A stretch of DNA of 64,000 bases, from contig CP051244.1 in assembly GCA_017795045.1 (NCBI GenBank), positions 1,408,977 to 1,472,976 on the forward strand. Reading direction: 5' to 3'. This document shows, in pieces, positions 8,921 to 15,639 of the stretch. The position numbers were made by a program, and so were the translations under genes. This DNA is from Allomuricauda sp. GTDB taxonomy: Bacteria; Bacteroidota; Bacteroidia; Flavobacteriales; Flavobacteriaceae. Every line of letters starts with the position of its first letter. The first letter of the stretch is position 1. The notes beneath the pieces were generated by a model that saw only the letters and a list, made by a program, of their open reading frames with translations, was not told where the DNA came from and did no database searches.

Positions 8921-10451
8921 TTTAAGTTCAAAAGACTTGGAACAATTGGAAAACAAAGGGATTTCCAAAGAAAAAGTAGCAAATCAGATAGAAACTTTCA
9001 AAGAAGGGATACCCTTTGTGGATTTGATGAAGGCCGCGGTAATTTCCAATGGGATCTTAAGATTTTCGGAAAAGGAACAAGAAGGACTTGTACAATATTT
9101 TGAACAGAACAGAGGTCATTTAGATCTGTTGAAATTTGTTCCCGCCTCTGGGGCCGCTTCTCGGATGTTCAAGGCTATGTTCAACTTTTTGGATGCCTTT
9201 GACCCCAAAAAGGAGACCCTTTCCGAATATTTGGACCGAACAGGCGATTCCGATGCAAAAAAGTTTACCGACCAAATGCATAAGCTGCCCTTTTATGGGT
9301 TGATTATGGACCGTATCAAGGATAACGCATCCAATAAAGATGAAGAAGCCTATCTTTTTGTAAAGGAAATGTTGGGAGAAGATAGGTTGAACTACGGATT
9401 CTACCCCAAAGGACTATTGCCATTCCATGCGTACGATTCGGGTAGTGCAACACCCTTTGAGGAACATTTGAAAGAAGCGGCATTATACGCCAAAACAGAA
9501 GGCAAGGCCCATCTGCACTTTACCGTTTCTCCGCAACATGACGAAATGTTCAAGGACGAAGAGTCCAAAGTGGGTCCTAAAATATCCGAAGCAACCGATA
9601 CGCAGTTTTTAATTTCGTACTCCAATCAAAAACCATCCACGGATACCATAGCGGTAGATATGGAAAACCAACCTTTCAAGAACGGGGATGGTTCCATACT
9701 GTTCCGCCCCGGAGGGCACGGAGCCCTCATTGAAAACCTGAACGAGCAGGATGCCGACATCATTTTCATCAAAAACATAGACAATGTGGTGGTCGACAAG
9801 AATTTGGAAAAAGTGGCCAATAGCAAAAAGATGTTGGCGGGAGTATTAAGAAAAGTGCAGGCCAAGGCTTTTGACTATGCCAGACTTTTGGACGATAATG
9901 AGGTGTCGCCAGAGAAATCGGATGAAATAAAATCCTTTTTGGAAAGAGAACTCAATGTTCGGATGCCCAAGAATTATGATGACTTGGATGTTAACGAACA
10001 ACTAGTCATTCTGAAGGACAAATTAAATCGTCCCATACGTATTTGTGGAATGGTAAAGAATGAAGGTGAACCAGGAGGAGGTCCTTTTTGGGTGAAAGAT
10101 GTAGAAGGAAATATTTCCCTTCAAATCATTGAATCTGCCCAGATTGATCTATCCGATCAGGAACAGGAGGCCATACTCAAAAATTCAACCCACTTCAATC
10201 CGGTGGATTTGGTATGTGGGGTAAGGAACCACAAGGGAGAAAAGTATGACCTTTTGGATTTTGTGGATCCAAAACAGGGGTTTATCACGGGAAAGACCCA
10301 AGAAGGCAAGGAACTAAAGGCGCTGGAGCTTCCCGGACTGTGGAACGGGGCCATGGCCTTTTGGAACACCTTGTTTGTTGAAGTGCCTTTGGTGACATTT
10401 AATCCCGTTAAGACCGTAAACGACCTTTTAAAGCCTACACATCAAGCTTAG
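8913..10451 (+). CDS. DUF4301 family protein
   Basis: 512 residues, starting 8 nt before the kinase stop codon, so it is the last gene of the pnuC operon. The block LKFVPASGAASRMFKAMFNF near residue 75 resembles the glycine/serine-rich nucleotide loop with R-M seen in sugar-phosphate nucleotidyltransferases, and RPGGHGALIENLNEQDADIIFIKNIDN later resembles a nucleotidyltransferase active-site region. That similarity is my reading, not an established activity; the family is uncharacterised. The operon link to a NadR-like kinase hints at nucleotide or cofactor chemistry. A good hairpin terminator follows the stop. Confidence 0.85.
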   Translation: MIDLSSKDLEQLENKGISKEKVANQIETFKEGIPFVDLMKAAVISNGILRFSEKEQEGLVQYFEQNRGHLDLLKFVPASGAASRMFKAMFNFLDAFDPKKETLSEYLDRTGDSDAKKFTDQMHKLPFYGLIMDRIKDNASNKDEEAYLFVKEMLGEDRLNYGFYPKGLLPFHAYDSGSATPFEEHLKEAALYAKTEGKAHLHFTVSPQHDEMFKDEESKVGPKISEATDTQFLISYSNQKPSTDTIAVDMENQPFKNGDGSILFRPGGHGALIENLNEQDADIIFIKNIDNVVVDKNLEKVANSKKMLAGVLRKVQAKAFDYARLLDDNEVSPEKSDEIKSFLERELNVRMPKNYDDLDVNEQLVILKDKLNRPIRICGMVKNEGEPGGGPFWVKDVEGNISLQIIESAQIDLSDQEQEAILKNSTHFNPVDLVCGVRNHKGEKYDLLDFVDPKQGFITGKTQEGKELKALELPGLWNGAMAFWNTLFVEVPLVTFNPVKTVNDLLKPTHQA

Positions 10452-10474
10452 TATAAAAGAAAATAATGTATGAG

Positions 10475-10507
10475 ATCCGTTTCAAATCCATGAAACGGAT
10501 TTTTTTT
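10475..10507 (+). terminator. Terminator of the pnuC operon
   Basis: ATCCGTTTCA (10475-10484) pairs perfectly with TGAAACGGAT (10491-10500) across a 6-nt loop, followed by T8. Confidence 0.92.
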
Positions 10508-10657
10508 GCCTTTTATGTGACCCCCAGATAAAAAGAGTGTCAAAAAGATATAATGGAAACGGATACGCTGATAAAAGAATTTTGGCTTATAACGTAACCG
10601 TAGAAGAGAGGTGGTCTTGTTAGGCCATCTGGATTTTAGGTTGGTTGATTTGGTTGG

Positions 10658-10686
10658 AAGGCCGTACACTATGTACGGCTTTCTTT
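10658..10686 (+). terminator. Hairpin terminator in gene-poor stretch
   Basis: GCCGTACA (10661-10668) pairs with TGTACGGC (10672-10679) across a 3-nt loop, followed by TTTCTTTT. There is no recognisable gene before it, so it implies a short transcript from about 10510-10660. Confidence 0.7.
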
Positions 10687-10729
10687 TAAAATTCTTTAGC
10701 GCAATGTTTACTGTGGAAACGAAAAAATA

Positions 10730-10855
10730 ATGTTATTAGGAATTGTAGTGCTCTTAAATATAATTTCATTGGCTATGGTCCTATATCTTTTGATATCATA
10801 TCTAAAAAGTCGTAAGAAAATAGTGCACAAAAAAAATCAGGATGATGCTATATAA
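10730..10855 (+). CDS. Small single-pass membrane protein (41 aa), hypothetical
   Basis: ATG at 10730, TAA at 10853. The peptide starts MLLGIVVLLNIISLAMVLYL, one continuous membrane span of about 22 residues, then a basic tail (KSRKK...HKKNQDD) that would face the cytoplasm. It lies between two terminators, which supports an independent small transcript. Reading past the TAA in the same frame gives a second hydrophobic stretch (IVLSVVANLFIIFSLGL) up to TGA at 10916, so the frame may be the first half of a broken two-span protein. I do not recognise a family. Confidence 0.4.
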   Translation: MLLGIVVLLNIISLAMVLYLLISYLKSRKKIVHKKNQDDAI

Positions 10856-10932
10856 ACACTATCCATTGTATTATCCGTTGTTGCCAACCTATTCATAATT
10901 TTTTCCTTGGGATTATGATTTTGGCACTTTTG

Positions 10933-10958
10933 AAAGGCTGCTTCGGCAGCCTTTCTTT
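10933..10958 (+). terminator. Terminator with TTCG tetraloop
   Basis: AAAGGCTGC / GCAGCCTTT, a perfect 9-bp stem closed by a TTCG tetraloop and followed by CTTT. It would end the small membrane-protein transcript. Confidence 0.85.
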
Positions 10959-11080
10959 GTATAAAAAGGATACATTTTTTGCTTCAGGTAAACAGATTTA
11001 CACAATAGCTTGAAATGCTTGTTATTTCTAATGAACAGTTTTTCAGAGGGTTGTATAAGAAATGTGGTTGAAGAAAATCT

Positions 11081-11096
11081 TGGCATCGGATTTTCA
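11081..11096 (+). promoter_or_regulatory. Candidate sigma-54 promoter
   Basis: TGGCAT-CGGAT-TTTCA fits the -24/-12 layout TGGCAY-N5-TTGCW with correct spacing but one mismatch at the normally conserved G of the -12 element. It would start transcription about 28 nt before the PepSY-like ORF, whose downstream neighbour is a sigma-54 activator. Confidence 0.3.
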
Positions 11097-11134
11097 TGGT
11101 TATAGGTGAGTTTAACATTATAAAATCATATACC

Positions 11135-11437
11135 ATGAAAAATTTAGTTATCGCAACCGCACTATCATTTGTAGGACTTACAGCTATCGCCAATGAGAAC
11201 ACCCCAGAATTGAAAACAGATGAAGCAACAGTATTTGTTGTTCAGGACTTTGAGGAAATCAACGTCTCTGACCTTCCTGAAGCTGTAACGGCAGCAGTGA
11301 AAAAGAACTACCCTACGGCCAAAGTGGACAAGGCCTATAAGAATGAGAAGGACCAATACAAATTGGAACTGTCTTTGGAAGATGGTACCAAGGGAACCGT
11401 CTATGCCGATTCTGAAGGGAACTGGATAGAGCTATAA
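11135..11437 (+). CDS. Secreted PepSY-like small protein
   Basis: 100 residues from ATG 11135 (an in-frame ATG at 11096 would spoil the signal peptide). The signal MKNLVIATALSFVGLTAIAN is followed by an acidic linker and one PepSY-like / putative beta-lactamase-inhibitor-like domain: LPEAVTAAVKKNYPTAKVDK, then KYKLELSLEDGT-type strands and GNWIEL at the end. Such small periplasmic proteins often sit beside two-component systems in Bacteroidota and may modulate sensors or proteases, but no function is established. It lies just upstream of the NtrC-type regulator with its own terminator. Confidence 0.75.
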   Translation: MKNLVIATALSFVGLTAIANENTPELKTDEATVFVVQDFEEINVSDLPEAVTAAVKKNYPTAKVDKAYKNEKDQYKLELSLEDGTKGTVYADSEGNWIEL

Positions 11438-11479
11438 AATAGTTTATGAGACCTTGTTAGGTTAGTTGGTTTGATGAAA

Positions 11480-11506
11480 AGGAGTTGCTACGGCAACCCT
11501 TTTTTT
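11480..11506 (+). terminator. Terminator of the PepSY-like gene
   Basis: GTTGC-TACG-GCAAC core with flanking AAAAGG / CCTTTTTTT pairing and a T8 run. Confidence 0.85.
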
Positions 11507-11569
11507 GTGATAATTTTACCAAACTCCCATCATCTTCATAGCAATGGGCATCGTATATATTACTGAGAT

Positions 11570-12910
11570 ATGCCCAAAATCTTGATCATCGAGGACGATA
11601 CTGCTTTTTGTCAAATGCTATCCAAGTTTTTGACGAAGCATGGGTATGTTGTTTCCTCAAGCTATACCATAAAAGAAGCTCAAGAAAACCTTAGTGCTTC
11701 CAATTTTGATGTGATTCTATCTGATGTTAGGCTCCCAAAAGGTAACGGACTGGCCCTCTTGTCCACTGTTAAGAAAGCTTCGCCAAATACCCAAGTGATT
11801 CTGATGACGGGATATGCCGAGGTAAAAACAGCGGTAAACGCCATGAAAAAAGGGGCATTTGATTATATTTCCAAGCCTTTTACGCCAGATGAAATTCTGT
11901 CTGTCATCACCAATGCGCTGAACACTCAAACTTTCGGCAACACACAAAAGTCAAATGAAAGTTCAATCAAAAAAAAGGATGCGCCGAATCAATTTTTGGT
12001 AGGTAAGAGTGAAAGCTCCCAAAAACTGCAACAGTATATCAATTTGGTTGCCCCTACCAATATGTCGGTTTTGCTTATTGGAGAAAGTGGAACGGGAAAG
12101 GAAGTAACCGCAAAATCCATCCACGATGCCAGTAAAAGAAGGGAGAAAAACTTCGTGGCCGTTGACTGTGGTGCCATTCCCAAGGAGATTGCCACTAGCG
12201 AGTTTTTTGGGCATGTGAAAGGAAGTTTTACCGGGGCCATTGAAGATAAAATGGGACATTTTGAGGCCGCCAACGAAGGGACCCTTTTTTTGGACGAGAT
12301 TGGAAACCTATCCTACGAGCACCAGATACAATTATTGAGGGCCATCCAAGAACGAAAGATAAAACGGGTGGGAAGCACCAAAGAAATCCATTTGGATTTG
12401 CGGATCATTGCCGCCACCAATGAAGATTTGGCCCAAGCGGTTCAGGAAGGAAGCTTCAGGGAAGATCTTTATCATAGATTGAACGAGTTTTCCATGACTG
12501 TTCCGCCACTTCGGGAGCGGGTTGGGGATATCATGCTTTTTGCAGATTATTTTTTAGATCGGGCCAATGAAGAACTGGGGAAGAACGTTTCCCATTTTTC
12601 AACAGAGGCCCAAGAATATATTGAAACCTACCCTTGGCCGGGAAATCTTAGGGAAATGAAGAACGTGATAAAACGGGCGGTTCTTTTTACCGAAGGGGAT
12701 TCCATAATGTCAAGTGCCTTCCCAGATGAGCTGATCCATGGCGCTGAAAAGAACACCACCACAAAGTTTTCAAAATCCGAGTATGAAAAGGAACGGATTC
12801 TAAATGCCCTAAAACAGACCAATTTCAATAAGAGCAAGGCGGCCAAATTGCTGCAAATGACAAGAAAGACACTTTACAATAAAATCAATCTGTACCAAAT
12901 GGAGGTGTAG
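11570..12910 (+). CDS. Sigma-54-dependent response regulator (NtrC/AtoC family)
   Basis: 446 residues: receiver domain (acidic pair E8-D9, phospho-acceptor D52 in LSDVRLPKGNG, K102 in SKPF), AAA+ domain (Walker A GESGTGKE at 171-178, Walker B TLFLDEI near 238-244, arginine finger region DLYHRLN) and a C-terminal Fis-type helix-turn-helix (NKSKAAKLLQMTRKTLYNKI). The sigma-54 contact loop reads GSFTGA (218-223) instead of GAFTGA. It activates sigma-54 promoters when phosphorylated. The probable cognate kinase is the convergent, frameshifted hybrid kinase; the two coding regions overlap by 26 bp at their 3' ends. Confidence 0.93.
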   Translation: MPKILIIEDDTAFCQMLSKFLTKHGYVVSSSYTIKEAQENLSASNFDVILSDVRLPKGNGLALLSTVKKASPNTQVILMTGYAEVKTAVNAMKKGAFDYISKPFTPDEILSVITNALNTQTFGNTQKSNESSIKKKDAPNQFLVGKSESSQKLQQYINLVAPTNMSVLLIGESGTGKEVTAKSIHDASKRREKNFVAVDCGAIPKEIATSEFFGHVKGSFTGAIEDKMGHFEAANEGTLFLDEIGNLSYEHQIQLLRAIQERKIKRVGSTKEIHLDLRIIAATNEDLAQAVQEGSFREDLYHRLNEFSMTVPPLRERVGDIMLFADYFLDRANEELGKNVSHFSTEAQEYIETYPWPGNLREMKNVIKRAVLFTEGDSIMSSAFPDELIHGAEKNTTTKFSKSEYEKERILNALKQTNFNKSKAAKLLQMTRKTLYNKINLYQMEV

Positions 12911-14615
12911 CCAAGTATTGGCAAATGGCCTTTTCAAGTTGGTCAATACGGGTTTTTAAGTTGGAGAGCTCTTCAAAAACCTTTTCTCCATTGGAGTCAT
13001 CAGGCAGATGCTCCAATCTTTTCAAAGTTTCAATGGCCTCCTGTGCCTCCAATTGCCGAAACATGGGCAGCATTTTATGGGAAACGGAACGAATACAGGA
13101 AAAATCAGCATCCCCAATGGCCGAGAAAAGCAATTCCATACTCTTTTGCGTATTTTCCATAAAAACCTCCAATACCTCGCGTACTGCATTCGGACTGTCC
13201 AGGAAAGCCGAAATCTGTGTAATCCGGAACAGGGGGGAATTGGATTCCGGTATGCTATTGAGTAAAGCAACTTGGGGTTCTACATCGATTTTGGATACAA
13301 CTCCAAGTGTTTTTAGCAATACATGACTGGAAAAAGGTTTTTGCAGCACGTCGGCAAAACCCATTTTGGTGTATTTCCCCTTGTCCACGATTTTTTGCCC
13401 TGTCATGGCAATTACCGGTTGACCTGAGTAAAGATGGTTATCCCTTTCCTGTAATTTCTGGAGTACGGCAAATCCATCGGTATCTGGCATTTGTATATCC
13501 GTAAGGAGGAGGTCGTAGTTCGGATTTTCCGTTTGTGCTAGAGTGCGATAACTGGAAAATGTTTTGACATGGATATGGTTCCTCTGGCAGATTTCACGTA
13601 AGAGTTCCAACAGGGTTTCATCATCATCCAAAATATAAACCGTTAAATCCTTCTGGGAGGTAAAGGTCTCTTCAACCTGCGTCAATGGCTCCTTGGAAAA
13701 CTCAAAGGGGAGCTGTAGGGTAAAGGTGCTCCCTTCATTTATTTTGCTGTCCAGCGTTAAGGTTCCCCCCAATAGTTCGGTCAGTTTTTTGGAGATGGTG
13801 AGCCCTAGGCCATATCCGCCGTAGTGTTTTTCAGTTAAATCTTCAGCTTGGGCAAATTCCTTGAAGATCATTTCCTGTTTTTTGGGCTCAATGCCGATGC
13901 CGGTATCCACTACTTTAATGCTCAAATAGGAATGGTTCTTACTTTTCTTGGCGGTGGCTTCCACTTTTACAAAACCTGTATGGGTAAACTTAAAGGCATT
14001 TCCAACAAGGTTGGTCAAGATTTGGCGAATACGGACTGCATCACCAATAATGGGATTCTTAAGTTCCTCGGCTATATCCAAATGCAGCTCGACACCTTTT
14101 TTGGAATATGTTTCCTGAAAATGGGAAGCTGTTTCCACAATAAGGTCGAAAAGAACAAAAGAGGCTTTCTCGATATGTACTTTTCCGGCTTCCAGTTTTG
14201 AAAAATCCAATAGGTCGTTCACGAGGTTCTCCACATAGTTTGATGCGGATTTTACATTATGGAGATATTTTGATTGCTTTTGGTTGAGGCCACTTTGTTC
14301 CATCAGCTCTGTATATCCGCTGATGGTATTCAACGGTGTCCTTAGGTCATGGCTTACGGTGGAAATCAATTGTTCCCTACTTTTTAGGAGCGATTCCGAG
14401 TATTTTTTCTCCTTTTCCAAGCGTTCCCGGTATTGCTGTACTTTCCAAAAATCCTTGGAGATAAAAAAAGTGAACAAAATTATGCCCAAGAGCCCCAAAG
14501 CAATGGCTGCCGCTGCCATGCGAATGCTTCGTTGCAACACCCTCTTTTGTTTAAGGTTGTCCAAATAGGTATTTCGAATGATTTCGCGTTCAAACGATGA
14601 GATGATACTGCGCAT
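12885..14615 (-). CDS. Hybrid histidine kinase, C-terminal part of a frameshifted gene
   Basis: Reads from ATG 14615: second membrane span (AAAAIALGLLGIILFTFFI), HisKA domain with ISTVSHDLRTPLNTISGY (phospho-accepting His), HATPase (N box, DTGIGI, GGYGLGLTI), receiver domain with TDIQMPDTDGF, and an HPt-like domain with VSHKMLPMF. This is a complete phosphorelay cassette, but the sensor part lies in another frame immediately upstream (14590-15348). Removing one base at 14615-14624 fuses both into a single 820-residue kinase with a total length exactly divisible by three. It is either a sequencing error or a real inactivating or phase-variable mutation. Partner: the adjacent NtrC-type regulator. 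Confidence 0.85.
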   Translation of the reverse strand: MRSIISSFEREIIRNTYLDNLKQKRVLQRSIRMAAAAIALGLLGIILFTFFISKDFWKVQQYRERLEKEKKYSESLLKSREQLISTVSHDLRTPLNTISGYTELMEQSGLNQKQSKYLHNVKSASNYVENLVNDLLDFSKLEAGKVHIEKASFVLFDLIVETASHFQETYSKKGVELHLDIAEELKNPIIGDAVRIRQILTNLVGNAFKFTHTGFVKVEATAKKSKNHSYLSIKVVDTGIGIEPKKQEMIFKEFAQAEDLTEKHYGGYGLGLTISKKLTELLGGTLTLDSKINEGSTFTLQLPFEFSKEPLTQVEETFTSQKDLTVYILDDDETLLELLREICQRNHIHVKTFSSYRTLAQTENPNYDLLLTDIQMPDTDGFAVLQKLQERDNHLYSGQPVIAMTGQKIVDKGKYTKMGFADVLQKPFSSHVLLKTLGVVSKIDVEPQVALLNSIPESNSPLFRITQISAFLDSPNAVREVLEVFMENTQKSMELLFSAIGDADFSCIRSVSHKMLPMFRQLEAQEAIETLKRLEHLPDDSNGEKVFEELSNLKTRIDQLEKAICQYLATPPFGTD

Positions 14616-15348
14616 TTTTTGGGGAAAGTTCCAGATCGGTTCTATAGATCTGAAGTTCTTTTTGGGATACCGAGCGTTCTGCAGCGGCGGTTTCTGTTTT
14701 GGCTTTCTGTAAAATCGATTTGGAGACCTCAAGGATGGAATCTATGTTTTTAGCATTGGTATTTCCATTGGGGTCCGGAATGTTTTTGTTGAGAATGGCC
14801 ACATATTCCCTGATGGATTTTTGGGTTGCCGGGGACAGTTGATCAAAATTGGGAGCAAAGGTCTCCGGGGTGATTCGGCCCATCTCCACCTCCATTTTGT
14901 GGAATACTTGCAAAATGGAATCTATGGATGCCGTGTTCTCGTTTTCAACTTTTAATTTTCGGAGTTCGGCACTGTTGTACATCTTTTGCTGAAGCAGCTT
15001 CTGTACACTGTCCAACTTGAAAACTTGGTTGACATCCCGGGCAAAAACCATGGGCTTTAAGGAATCGATCAAGATGTTTATGGAATCCACTTTTTGCGCA
15101 TAGACCTTCAGGTTCTTGGCACTTTTGGTCTGTAAGGCAAGTTTGGACAGATTCTCGGCCTCATAAAGACTGGCAAGCAATCTATTGGTTTTTAAAAGCT
15201 TAAGATTGTCGTCATTTTTGTCTTGGAATGTAGTGTAGCTTTTAAATTCAGTATAGATAAAAAAAGCGGCCAAGACCCCCAATGCTCCCAAAATCAAATA
15301 ACTGAAGATGATTTTTAGAGCGAATCTGTTCTTGGGTTTCCGGGTCAT
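14590..15348 (-). CDS. Hybrid histidine kinase, N-terminal sensor part of a frameshifted gene
   Basis: About 252 residues from ATG 15348 (an in-frame ATG at 15378 exists). One membrane span near the N-terminus (IIFSYLILGALGVLAAFFIY) is followed by a long helical periplasmic region rich in leucine, lysine and serine, ending in the coiled segment AERSVSQKELQIYRTDLELS. In relatives this segment runs directly into the second membrane span and kinase core, which here lie in the next frame downstream. The out-of-frame tail PKNAQYHLIV after the slip is an artefact. Promoter region: 289 nt separate it from the TonB receptor, mostly occupied by that gene's TPP riboswitch leader on the other strand. 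Confidence 0.75.
   Translation of the reverse strand: MTRKPKNRFALKIIFSYLILGALGVLAAFFIYTEFKSYTTFQDKNDDNLKLLKTNRLLASLYEAENLSKLALQTKSAKNLKVYAQKVDSINILIDSLKPMVFARDVNQVFKLDSVQKLLQQKMYNSAELRKLKVENENTASIDSILQVFHKMEVEMGRITPETFAPNFDQLSPATQKSIREYVAILNKNIPDPNGNTNAKNIDSILEVSKSILQKAKTETAAAERSVSQKELQIYRTDLELSPKNAQYHLIV
14615..14624 (-). other. Frameshift site in the hybrid kinase
   Basis: On the coding strand the homopolymer pair CCCCAAAAAA spans the break. Deleting one C gives ...E-L-S-Q-K-M-R..., deleting one A gives ...E-L-S-P-K-M-R..., both joining the sensor frame to the kinase frame. Confidence 0.8.
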
Positions 15349-15449
15349 ACACAATTCTTTGATATTGTATATACGCATTCAGGTATACCACATAGTTGTT
15401 ATCAAAAGTTAATTTCTGGGGTTTCTTATGAAAAATGAAAGTGGCATAG

Positions 15450-15457
15450 TACATTTG
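15450..15457 (+). promoter_or_regulatory. -7 promoter element of the riboswitch transcript
   Basis: TACATTTG, an exact TAnnTTTG match. It places the transcription start at about 15462, close to the 5' edge of the TPP aptamer, as expected. Confidence 0.55.
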
Positions 15458-15543
15458 CGGCCATCTCAAAGGGGTGCTTTGCACGGCAAGGCTGAGATTA
15501 TACCCAATGAACCTGGGCGGGTAATGCTGCCAAGGGATTGCGC
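15457..15543 (+). ncRNA. TPP riboswitch (THI element)
   Basis: The conserved THI-box blocks occur in order: GGGGTGC (15471-15477), GGCTGAGA (ending 15497), TACCC (15501-15505), GAACCTG (15509-15515), GGGTAATGC (15519-15527) and the closing AAGGGA (15532-15537). A P1 helix can form between GCGGCCATC (15457-15465) and GATTGCGC (15536-15543) with one bulge and one mismatch. The aptamer binds thiamin pyrophosphate and normally represses the downstream gene, here a TonB receptor starting 95 nt beyond. Confidence 0.93.
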
Positions 15544-15557
15544 AAGGCGCATCTTGG
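15530..15557 (+). promoter_or_regulatory. Possible anti-P1 hairpin of the riboswitch expression platform
   Basis: CCAA/TTGG, GAT/ATC and GCGC/GCGC can stack (with small bulges) around an AAG loop. The 5' half uses the same bases as the 3' strand of aptamer helix P1, so the two structures exclude each other. Confidence 0.4.
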
Positions 15558-15617
15558 AATTTCATCGTTTCTTTAAAGAAACAAAATCAAGTATTAACAA
15601 GAATAATGGCCCCTTTT

Positions 15618-15639
15618 ATTCGTAACATTTTTTACGAAT
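15618..15639 (+). promoter_or_regulatory. Start-codon hairpin of the TPP-controlled receptor
   Basis: ATTCGTAA (15618-15625) pairs perfectly with TTACGAAT (15632-15639) around a 6-nt loop; the last two bases of the stem are the A and U of the ATG at 15638. This can hide the initiation region, which suits translational control. Confidence 0.45.

Larger units (their letters stand above)
10508..11134 (+). other. 627-nt gene-poor stretch with short transcription units
   Basis: No conventional gene. It contains two hairpin terminators (10658-10686 and 10933-10958), a 41-codon membrane ORF (10730-10855) and a sigma-54-like promoter candidate near its right end. The segment 10508-10657 has only a 14-codon ATG ORF and could be a short non-coding transcript ending at the first terminator. 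No tRNA fold or known riboswitch was recognised. Confidence 0.5.

Noticed and set aside
10553..10597. 14-codon ORF METDTLIKEFWLIT as a leader peptide
   Set aside because: Too short to support, no attenuator-type codon run and no downstream gene it could control.
10921..10938. TTGGCAC...GGC as a second sigma-54 promoter
   Set aside because: GG to GC distance is 12 nt rather than the required 10, and it runs into the terminator stem.
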